In this document: piece after piece, positions 9,783-16,670 of the stretch
How the letters are laid out: the number at the start of each line of letters is the position of its first letter
How positions within the stretch are numbered: position 1 is the first letter of the stretch
Assembly: GCA_937894795.1 (NCBI GenBank)
Contig: CALCQV010000038.1
Span: 1-26,618 of the forward strand
DNA length: 26,618 bases
Source of the DNA: an uncultured Bacteroidales bacterium
Lineage (GTDB): Bacteria; Bacteroidota; Bacteroidia; Bacteroidales; Lentimicrobiaceae
Direction of reading: 5' to 3'
Notes under the pieces: model-generated
Database searches by the model: none
Told to the model about the DNA's origin: nothing
Seen by the model: the letters and a program-made list of their open reading frames with translations, nothing else
Program-made: the position numbers and the translations under genes

Positions 9783-10421
9783 AGTGGAATGGTTTTTATA
9801 TTATATAGACAACATTTTCTCTTTTTACCCTAAAGGAAAATGCTTCTATTTTTTACTAATATCAGTTTCGCTATAAATGCTTCCACTCCACTTTTAACAA
9901 AAGTTATATCATACGTTAGTGATATCCAATAGATTTATCTGTCTGGTTTTGTGAAATGTTTAGGCTTTTCATCAGGTAATCATACTTTATAGCCGTGGAT
10001 TTACCGAAAAGATATCAAAAATAATGAGCCCCACACTAACCGTAAGCTACTGATCAAGCTTTTTTACTCTAGTGAAGGTTCATTTTACTTGTGACACATG
10101 ACTTTTCCAAAGTCAGTTGAAGATACCGATTCACTAATCCAAAAAAAAATTGTGTAAATTAGCGGAATCAGCGTGAATAGCGTACTATTCTATTTTGTAA
10201 TAGCCCCTTTAGACTATTCATTCTCTATGAAATCTTCTTATCGCACTAATCACACAGAAGAGGTGTTTGTATTCTCATTACTATTGTTATTCTTAATAAA
10301 TATTTGATGCTACTTGAAGATATCGGACATAAAAATTACATTAATTTTTTTTTGGATTTTTATTCAAACTGCTTAATTTACAAAATAGTCTTTGTATATT
10401 TCGTAGCAAATTATCCAAACT
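9783..10421. other. 639-base intergenic region between divergent genes
   Basis: No credible gene lies here. It should hold the promoters of the divergent cargo genes on both sides, but I found no clean TTG / TAnnTTTG pair. A copy of the dispersed repeat occupies 10115-10195. The rest is AT-rich with poly-T and poly-A runs. Confidence 0.6.
10115..10195. repeat. Dispersed intergenic repeat, copy 3
   Basis: AGTTGAAGATACCGATTCAC through TGTGTAAATTAGCGGAATCA to ACTATTCTATTTT matches positions 7-90, with scattered mismatches and small indels. The central AGCGGAATCAGCG is identical in both copies. Confidence 0.7.
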
Positions 10422-11669
10422 ATGTACAAAGTATTGTTTTTAACGATTTTAACCAGTCTGTTTACTGTCATTAATTCTAATGCCCAAAACTATTTTTCTC
10501 AAATTCCTTTTCTCGATAGTGCTTTTATTTATACAATGGATATCAATGAATCAGGCGATTTATTTGTATCTGCAGGATTTCAGAATAAGCAAAGAAATGG
10601 GATATATAGATCAACAAATAACGGCCAAACATGGGACTTTATATTATCCTATGCGCCATACCAGAATGCAGGAATAGATATTAATAATGAAGGAGCAATC
10701 TATGCTATTGCAGATTGGGGTCCTGAAGGTACTTTATATAAATCTATAGATAACGGACAAACCTGGAATGTTAAGTCAGTTCCGTTGGACATTTATTGGA
10801 CTAATGATGAAATTTTTTGTCGTGGAGCTGATACTTTATTTATATCTCAAAGTGGTGGTTCACCATTTCGATTAATTAGGTCCTTCGATGATGGTATAAA
10901 CTGGGATACAGTTTTCTTCCGTAATCAATCCGCTGCTGAATCAATTATGGATATAGTTTTTGGTTCAGAAGGTGAGATGTTTATGGCAATTTCCGGTTTT
11001 TTTGAAGGAGAAGGTGGACTTTATAAATCAACAGACTATGGTACAACATGGTCACTGTTTGGCCTTGAAGGTTTAATGGTTCAGGATTTAAGTTATAATT
11101 CTACCGGTGATCTTTTTATTAGCACCATGCATTATGAATTTGGGGGCTTATATGTGGTTTTCGCAAATGAACAGACCACAAATCACTTCTATTCATTAAC
11201 TGACTTTACCAGTATAGTAATCAATAGCAGTGATGATATTTTTGCCGGACAATTCTATTATCCGGGTGTCTATCATTCTGCTGATAATGGACTCAACTAT
11301 AATTGGATTACATCCGGCTTGGGTGCTCCTCCTGAAAATATGTTTATAGACAGTGAAGAGTATATTTATGCAACAAATGCGTCTAGAATATGGAGAAGTA
11401 ACCAATCTACCATTACTTTAACTAAGTTGATTTCCACTGATGATTTCACAATTTATCCTAATCCTTGTAAAAGTGTTTTATTGGGCGATTTTAAAATTGG
11501 AACCTCCAAAGCCAAATATGAAATAATAGATCTTAGTGGAAGAATAATCATTTCCGGCTTTATTACTCATGATAAATTCAGATATGATGTTTCAAATCTG
11601 AAACCAGGGATATACTGCCTAAAACTCATTTCTGAAAAATCCTACTCAAAAATCTTTATTAAAGAGTAA
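10422..11669 (+). CDS. T9SS cargo protein with Asp-box beta-propeller
   Basis: This 415-residue protein has a signal peptide ending INSNA-Q. At least five Asp-box/BNR motifs are visible (STNNGQTWDF, SIDNGQTWNV, SFDDGINWDT, STDYGTTWSL, SADNGLNYNW), spaced about 45-60 residues apart. This is the pattern of a single sialidase/sortilin-type beta-propeller. The last 73 residues, from IYPNPCKS near residue 343, form a T9SS type A sorting domain. The gene lies 44 bases upstream of the C1 peptidase gene on the same strand, and the two are probably co-transcribed. No catalytic sialidase residues (arginine triad, FRIP) are evident, so a binding role is more likely than hydrolysis. Confidence 0.87.
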   Translation: MYKVLFLTILTSLFTVINSNAQNYFSQIPFLDSAFIYTMDINESGDLFVSAGFQNKQRNGIYRSTNNGQTWDFILSYAPYQNAGIDINNEGAIYAIADWGPEGTLYKSIDNGQTWNVKSVPLDIYWTNDEIFCRGADTLFISQSGGSPFRLIRSFDDGINWDTVFFRNQSAAESIMDIVFGSEGEMFMAISGFFEGEGGLYKSTDYGTTWSLFGLEGLMVQDLSYNSTGDLFISTMHYEFGGLYVVFANEQTTNHFYSLTDFTSIVINSSDDIFAGQFYYPGVYHSADNGLNYNWITSGLGAPPENMFIDSEEYIYATNASRIWRSNQSTITLTKLISTDDFTIYPNPCKSVLLGDFKIGTSKAKYEIIDLSGRIIISGFITHDKFRYDVSNLKPGIYCLKLISEKSYSKIFIKE

Positions 11670-11713
11670 GTAATTGCTCACATTTTAATTAACAGCCTAA
11701 ATCACAATGTATT

Positions 11714-13462
11714 ATGAAGAAAATGGTTCTTTTATTCTTATTTTTACTAAGTGTTGTTTTTTCTAAGGGTCAAACCATGAATTTAAACCCTGATCCGAAT
11801 GGGGAACCATGGACCGTGAGTACAGTTGAATTTGGAATAAGTAGTGGATCATGTGAACCACAGGTATTTACTCCTAACCAAGCATCATTGAACAAGCCAT
11901 TGCCGGCATCGGTGCATAATGAGTCTCATATATGGTGGCCTTTCATCATTAACCAAGGCGCATTCAACTCTTGTAACCAGGTGGCAGAGATTTTCTATAC
12001 TTTTACTTATGAGATTAATAGATCTCGGAATCTAAATGCAGGTGATAGTATTAATGATGAATACGCAATTAACAGGTATGATCATCATTACACATATAAT
12101 CAAAACGTCAGCGGTGTAAACGGAGGGTCAGATTGGCATTCTGGGTTTTGTACAGTTAGAGATAATGGATGCCCCAATTATAATACCTTTCATGACGATA
12201 ATGTTTTTTATCCAACCAATTCATTAGAGAATAAAACTACGTACTGGATGACGGGAAATGAAAACTATGAAATAGGCATGAAAAATAGAATCAGTGAAAT
12301 ATACCAATTCCCATTTGGTATAGGCACAGCAGATTTAAATCATCTAAAGCATTGGATTGCAGATCATGGAAAGGGAGAAACAACAGGAGGTTTAGCTATT
12401 ATTGGTGTTTATATGGACGGTCACTCAGTAACTCTTGTTACACAGCCTCCATATGATGGTGAAAAAATATTAAATTTAGGCTCAGGTGGCATGCCACACG
12501 CTTTGACTATTGTCGGTTATGATGATAATTTCCCAGTCAGTGCAACAGAACAAGGAGCATTTAAAATTGCTAATAGTTGGGGGACATTATTGTTTGGCTA
12601 TCATGGATTTGCTTGGGTGCCTTACTCTGCCTTGATTTTAAACAATCCAAGGATAAATATCCCTTATGCATATACTTGCGATGTTTCTCCTACCATAAAT
12701 AATCCAATAAATAATCCTGATATAACAATATCTGCTAGTATTGACCATCCACAAAGAAAACAATTGTGGTATTATGTGGGTCAGGACGAAATAATTGATG
12801 AAAATCCTGAGGTACCCAATTCTACTAAACTTTTTGATGCATTTACCAAAAAAGGCAATTTAAAACCTATGCGGGGAACACAATACGTTAACCCTATTGA
12901 ACTATCTTTAAATTTTAGTCATTATTATACCGATAATATATCTAATCCTTTTCAACGAGTATTCTTTAATTTATACGAAGACACTAATAGTATTGGTGGT
13001 GGGCAAATTAATTCTGTTAAGCTTGTGGATCATAGATGGAACACTGATTTTGAACTCGAATTTGATAATGCGAACCAACCGATTGTTCATGAAAATAACT
13101 GGTGTTATGTTGATTATTACCTGTTACCACACCATGGTTATCATATTCTAACTACCACAACACTGAATACAAATAGAGTTTCCCGATTTAAAACAGAAGT
13201 AAAATGTGATTACCTGACGCTTGCTGAAAATAAGGAAATACACATGTATGATGGGGAGATTGTCATTAGTTATGCTTCTACTTTAAGGCTCCTAAATGGA
13301 TCAAAAATTATAGCTAAAAGGGGTCATAATAAACTTATTTTTAATGGAGTACATTCAATAGATCCCACATCTGAAATTATAGTTGAGAATGGAGCAACAC
13401 TTGAAGTGTCATTTATAGGTACCCCCCTCATCGTTAAATGGCTCCAATTTTTATGCAAATGA
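11714..13462 (+). CDS. Secreted papain-type (C1) cysteine peptidase, N-terminal part
   Basis: This is the 582-codon first part of an apparently frameshifted gene. A signal peptide (MKKMVLLFLFLLSVVFSKGQ) leads into a papain-fold domain at residues about 65-310. The oxyanion-hole Gln81 and nucleophile Cys87 (QGAFNSCNQ) keep the papain spacing of six residues. His262 (GGMPHALTIVGYD) and Asn287 (KIANSWG) complete the active site. The usual Trp after the catalytic Cys is Asn here. Residues 320-540 form a beta-rich region. The frame ends 35 bases after a C6 run. The last nine or so residues (LIVKWLQFLCK) do not fit the preceding style, while the next reading frame continues it directly. The full product would be about 1180 residues. 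Confidence 0.85.
   Translation: MKKMVLLFLFLLSVVFSKGQTMNLNPDPNGEPWTVSTVEFGISSGSCEPQVFTPNQASLNKPLPASVHNESHIWWPFIINQGAFNSCNQVAEIFYTFTYEINRSRNLNAGDSINDEYAINRYDHHYTYNQNVSGVNGGSDWHSGFCTVRDNGCPNYNTFHDDNVFYPTNSLENKTTYWMTGNENYEIGMKNRISEIYQFPFGIGTADLNHLKHWIADHGKGETTGGLAIIGVYMDGHSVTLVTQPPYDGEKILNLGSGGMPHALTIVGYDDNFPVSATEQGAFKIANSWGTLLFGYHGFAWVPYSALILNNPRINIPYAYTCDVSPTINNPINNPDITISASIDHPQRKQLWYYVGQDEIIDENPEVPNSTKLFDAFTKKGNLKPMRGTQYVNPIELSLNFSHYYTDNISNPFQRVFFNLYEDTNSIGGGQINSVKLVDHRWNTDFELEFDNANQPIVHENNWCYVDYYLLPHHGYHILTTTTLNTNRVSRFKTEVKCDYLTLAENKEIHMYDGEIVISYASTLRLLNGSKIIAKRGHNKLIFNGVHSIDPTSEIIVENGATLEVSFIGTPLIVKWLQFLCK
13422..13427 (+). other. Apparent one-base frameshift in a C6 run
   Basis: Removing one C here joins the peptidase frame to the next frame without a stop: ...EVSFIGTP then SSLNGSNFYANDGGHLI. 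This preserves the beta-helix style on both sides. The cause could be a homopolymer error in the sequence, a real mutation, or slippage during expression. The sequence alone does not decide. Confidence 0.8.
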
Positions 13463-13472
13463 TGGAGGACAT

Positions 13473-15257
13473 TTGATTATAAACATAAATGAGGGCACCA
13501 CGGATATCACTGGAGGTAGTTTTATAGCAGAACTAGGAGGTTATATTGATGTAAACTTAAATGGTTTGACCCATGTTATCAGTTCTTCATCAATATTTGA
13601 AGGCAAAAACGGTGGTTATATAAATTTAAACGTAAACAATATACTCGCAAATGTTTCGATATTAAATAGTACTTTTATTGAAACACTGATAAGTAGTTCA
13701 GCTAACATACTAACAATTGATCAATGTGGTTTTAATTCTCCTAATGGGTATTTAATAAGTAAAAATGGAACACTATCTTGTACGGATTCATTTTTTACGA
13801 ATACAGGTTTATATGCTGCAAATTATAATTTAGACAATGGTGATTATAGGAATGAAATGGTTACTGTAAATAGATGCATTTTTGAAAGTACTGTTTCTAA
13901 CAGCGGAATGTTTGCAGTTATAGTTGAAGATTACGCAAATTACATTGTCTCTCAAAATCAAATAATTGATTATTATGAAGGTATTAATTTATTTCAATGT
14001 GGTGGTGGGTCATTAAGACAACAAAAGCTTGAAGAGAATTATATCCGTTTATGCGATGAAAATGGAATAACCGTATATAATTCAGAGGGAGCAATTCTTA
14101 CAAATGCAATTGTTAATGGTGACAAAATTGGAATTAAGTTAATGAATAATTGTAATTTTTATTTACACGGAAGTCCTGATGCACATTCATATATAGAAAC
14201 TCAGCATTTATTCTACAATACTGGAATAGATATTTATTGCACAGAATTTAGTTTCCCTTACTCTGCTAAGTACAATTCGATTGATGATCCGTTTAGTAGA
14301 GGTATCCTTGTTAAATGGGAACGCCCATTAACTGCACCGCCTGCGACTGCTGATTTGAGATACAATCATTGGGGGCAGGGATTTAATCCAGCAAACCATC
14401 TGCAGGGTAATAATGTAGCTTTTCTTGTTACGCCATACTGGGTCTTAGGGCAATCACTTCAAACAACACCTGATGAAGATCTTTATAATACAGCTTATTC
14501 AAATTTTGAAATAGGTAATTATGGTGTTGCTAAAAGTCAGTACCAGCTACTTATTGAACTTTATCCAAAGAGCATTTATGCTCAAGCTGCAATGAAGGAT
14601 TTATTTAAACTTGAAGAAAACTCTACTGAGAATTACGTTGGATTACAAGAGTTTTATACTTCGAATGATTCAATAAATAATGATTCGACACTATCAAAAC
14701 TTGCCGGCATCTTGGTTAATGATTGTAATATCAAATTGGAAAACTTTCCTGAAGCAGTCACATATTATGAAAACGTAATTAAAAACCCAGACAGTGAAGT
14801 GGATAGCATTTTTGCAGTTATCGATTTAGGGTATGTATATACACTATTGGGAGAACAGGGATTAAAATCTAATTTTGTAGGAAGGTATCCACAATATAAA
14901 CCGAAGAATAAAGCAGAGTTTCTACAAACAAGGACTAATTTGCTCTCTCTTATACCTGGTAAAGATAAAAATAGCACATCTTTATCTGGCACATTAACAG
15001 TTCATGATCTGATAATTTATCCTAATCCTGCTATTGATCACAGTATGATTACATATTCACTTACACAAGCACGTCATGTTCTAATCAAGGTAACTAATTC
15101 TTCTGGAAAGATAATAGCAACTATTGATGAAGGAAAGAAGGGAATAGGATCTCAAAAATATTCACTGAACCTGAAAGATTTATCTAAAGGTTTATATTTT
15201 TATTCTCTTTATTTAGATGGCACCTTAGTGGAAACGAAAAAGTTAGTGGTTATGTAG
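13473..15257 (+). CDS. C-terminal part of the C1 peptidase: beta-helix, TPR-like region, T9SS domain
   Basis: This is a 594-codon open frame whose first usable start is a TTG. There is no signal peptide, so it is very unlikely to be a separate exported protein. Coding in this frame evidently begins upstream, just after the C6 run at 13422-13427. Residues about 1-330 are beta-helix-like, rich in Asn and Gly with regular short strands (SQNQIIDYYEGINLFQ, EENYIRLCDENGITVYN). Residues about 335-470 contain TPR-like helical pairs (YNTAYSNFEIGNYGVAKSQY, FPEAVTYYENVI). Residues about 514-594 (IYPNPAID to the end) are a T9SS type A sorting domain. A strong terminator follows 21 bases after the stop. 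Joined to the upstream part, it makes a surface peptidase with its own beta-helix scaffold. Confidence 0.82.
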   Translation: MIININEGTTDITGGSFIAELGGYIDVNLNGLTHVISSSSIFEGKNGGYINLNVNNILANVSILNSTFIETLISSSANILTIDQCGFNSPNGYLISKNGTLSCTDSFFTNTGLYAANYNLDNGDYRNEMVTVNRCIFESTVSNSGMFAVIVEDYANYIVSQNQIIDYYEGINLFQCGGGSLRQQKLEENYIRLCDENGITVYNSEGAILTNAIVNGDKIGIKLMNNCNFYLHGSPDAHSYIETQHLFYNTGIDIYCTEFSFPYSAKYNSIDDPFSRGILVKWERPLTAPPATADLRYNHWGQGFNPANHLQGNNVAFLVTPYWVLGQSLQTTPDEDLYNTAYSNFEIGNYGVAKSQYQLLIELYPKSIYAQAAMKDLFKLEENSTENYVGLQEFYTSNDSINNDSTLSKLAGILVNDCNIKLENFPEAVTYYENVIKNPDSEVDSIFAVIDLGYVYTLLGEQGLKSNFVGRYPQYKPKNKAEFLQTRTNLLSLIPGKDKNSTSLSGTLTVHDLIIYPNPAIDHSMITYSLTQARHVLIKVTNSSGKIIATIDEGKKGIGSQKYSLNLKDLSKGLYFYSLYLDGTLVETKKLVVM

Positions 15258-15278
15258 AAAGTTATTTAAGTATTTTTA

Positions 15279-15308
15279 AAACAGGAGCGAATTAAATCGC
15301 TCCTGTTT
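15279..15308 (+). terminator. Strong intrinsic terminator hairpin
   Basis: AAACAGGAGCGA (15279-15290) and TCGCTCCTGTTT (15297-15308) are perfect complements over 12 bases around the loop ATTAAA. An AT-rich, T-biased tail follows (atattttata). It sits 21 bases after the stop of the peptidase gene and ends the cargo gene run. Confidence 0.85.
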
Positions 15309-15585
15309 ATATTTTATATCCAACCAACTAAGTTTATTATTCCATGTCTTCTTCGATCGCCTCAATTATGGATTATATTGTTCCCACCTTAGGGAAAGAA
15401 CCAGGGCTTATTTGTCATCCTTAAGTTCTGCTTAATAATAAATCAGATTGATTTTGACATTTGTATTGTTAAAATACATAAGAGATGGGTGTAAAGGAAA
15501 TTGTTCGGGAATTTATGTTAAGTATTTCATTCCAAAGAGTCAAGCATTCCAATGTTCGCCCAAACTACCAGTGTTGCACCAAATA
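15309..15585. other. Intergenic stretch with no gene or clear signal
   Basis: This is the first half of the roughly 600-base gap between the cargo genes and the TMTC-like gene. I see no open frame with coding character and no repeat shared with the rest of the window. The second half holds the repeat, the palindrome, the GTTGAAC cluster and the promoter listed separately. Confidence 0.5.
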
Positions 15586-15672
15586 AACTGTTTAAATCAG
15601 TGAGATCAGGGTTCTATTTTTAAATATCCTGTAAATTCACCCTCGTCTGGAAGGTTGAAGGTTAGTAATACA
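15586..15672. repeat. Dispersed intergenic repeat, copy 4
   Basis: AATCAGTGAGATCAGGGTTC and TATTTTTAAATATCCT, then CTCGTCTGGA and TTAGTAATAC, match positions 55-136 over about 75 bases with scattered mismatches. It is orientated like copy 1. Confidence 0.7.
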
Positions 15673-15705
15673 ATAGATGTTCTCCAAGTTGATTATCATT
15701 AACAA

Positions 15706-15721
15706 ACAACTCGCGAGTTGT
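15706..15721. promoter_or_regulatory. Perfect 16-base palindrome, possible operator
   Basis: ACAACTCGCGAGTTGT is its own reverse complement. A third ACAAC half-arm follows at 15725-15729, so alternative hairpins with GTTGT are possible. It lies about 90 bases upstream of the predicted promoter of the TMTC-like gene. It could be a regulator binding site or part of the mobile repeat cluster around it. Confidence 0.4.
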
Positions 15722-15740
15722 CCCCACAACATGCATGGTT

Positions 15741-15787
15741 TTGAACAGTGTTGAACAACTGTTGAACGCCAAAGGCTTTAAACAACG
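15741..15787. repeat. TTGAAC repeat cluster, inverted relative of the 7.4 kb cluster
   Basis: TTGAAC occurs at 15741, 15751 and 15762. On the opposite strand it reads GTTGTTTAAAG...GCGTTCAA followed by spaced GTTCAA units. This is the same organisation as 7389-7445. Confidence 0.6.
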
Positions 15788-15807
15788 CACCGGAACAATC
15801 AATTTTT

Positions 15808-15840
15808 TTGCTTTTCTTTGCAACCTGAAAATTAGGTTTG
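15808..15840 (+). promoter_or_regulatory. Predicted promoter of the TMTC-like gene
   Basis: TTG at 15808-15810 is followed after 22 bases by TAGGTTTG at 15833-15840, an exact TAnnTTTG match. It lies within the longer open frame that begins at 15735, which supports the ATG at 15858 as the true start. Confidence 0.55.
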
Positions 15841-15857
15841 CAAGACCAACGACATAC

Positions 15858-16670
15858 ATGAAATCAAAGATAAAGCCCGGCACCCCTGCAGTAAAGCAGG
15901 CTGCCAAACCGGTTGTTCAGAAGAGTGCACAGAAACCAATAAACGTTAAGGTATTTTACCTGATCATCATTGCCCTCGCATTTATATTATATGGGAATAC
16001 CATTTCAAACAATTATTCGCTTGACGATTCATACGTTACTGGCTCTAATCCTATAGTACAGCAGGGCATCAAGGCTATACCCACCATATTCAGTTCAAAC
16101 TACATAACCATGAATGCCGAGGAAGGTGGGCAACACAGCTACGGTTACAGGCCAATTGCCAAAGCCACCTATGCCATAGAGTGGTCTATATTCGGAGAGA
16201 ATCCTCACGTGAGTCATTTCATCAATCTGCTTCTTTATGCCTTTACAGGACTCCTTATCTTTAAGATTTTCAGAAAATTATTGAAGGGTTACAGTATTTG
16301 GTTGCCATTCCTTACGGTGTTTTTCTTTATGATTCATCCGTTACATACGGAAGTAGTGGCCAGTTTAAAGAACCGTGAAGAGTTGCTTAGTTTTCTGGGT
16401 GGGTTGATGTGTATATTTTATTTCCTGCGCTGGCATGAAACCGGCCGAAGCATCTTTATTCTCTGGGCACATTTGGCATTCATCTTTGGCTATTTGTCAA
16501 AAGTCAACATTATGACACTCCTTTTTGGAATTCCGCTTATATTCTATTACTTTACCGAATTGCCACCCAAAAAAATCATCATTGCCGTTACTGTTAGCTA
16601 TCATCCCCAGACTAATAATTGGCGCGGCAGTCCGTCCAACGCAGTTTATAGAGAACCCGCTAATCTATGA
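15858..16670 (+). CDS. TMTC-like membrane glycosyltransferase, N-terminal part
   Basis: This is the first part of a frameshifted gene, with about 240 residues of genuine sequence. The ATG at 15858 is chosen over 15735 because the upstream codons fall in repeats and a promoter. A Lys/Pro-rich cytoplasmic tail of about 30 residues precedes a membrane segment (VFYLIIIALAFILYG). The first outer loop carries the acidic pair Asp56-Asp57 (NNYSLDDSYV), which in the GT-C/TMTC family is thought to be catalytic. HPLHTEVVASLKNREELLSF at about residues 160-180 is a typical family signature. Several more membrane spans follow. After KKIII near 16576 the frame leaves the family pattern and soon ends (SYHPQTNNWRG...), while the next frame takes over. 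The likely role is glycosyl transfer from a polyprenyl-phosphate sugar, though many bacterial homologues are uncharacterised. Confidence 0.8.
   Translation: MKSKIKPGTPAVKQAAKPVVQKSAQKPINVKVFYLIIIALAFILYGNTISNNYSLDDSYVTGSNPIVQQGIKAIPTIFSSNYITMNAEEGGQHSYGYRPIAKATYAIEWSIFGENPHVSHFINLLLYAFTGLLIFKIFRKLLKGYSIWLPFLTVFFFMIHPLHTEVVASLKNREELLSFLGGLMCIFYFLRWHETGRSIFILWAHLAFIFGYLSKVNIMTLLFGIPLIFYYFTELPPKKIIIAVTVSYHPQTNNWRGSPSNAVYREPANL

Noticed and set aside
10386..10402. TAGTCTTTG / TATATTTC as the promoter of the 10422 gene
   Set aside because: The first has the wrong internal spacing, the second lacks the final G, and neither has a TTG at the proper distance.
13422..13427. Programmed ribosomal frameshift in the peptidase gene
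   Set aside because: No slippery heptamer of the known type, stimulatory hairpin or internal Shine-Dalgarno was seen. A homopolymer indel is simpler.
15735..15857. N-terminal extension of the TMTC-like protein
   Set aside because: It covers a repeat cluster and an exact TAnnTTTG promoter. The ATG at 15858 gives the usual basic tail and first membrane helix.
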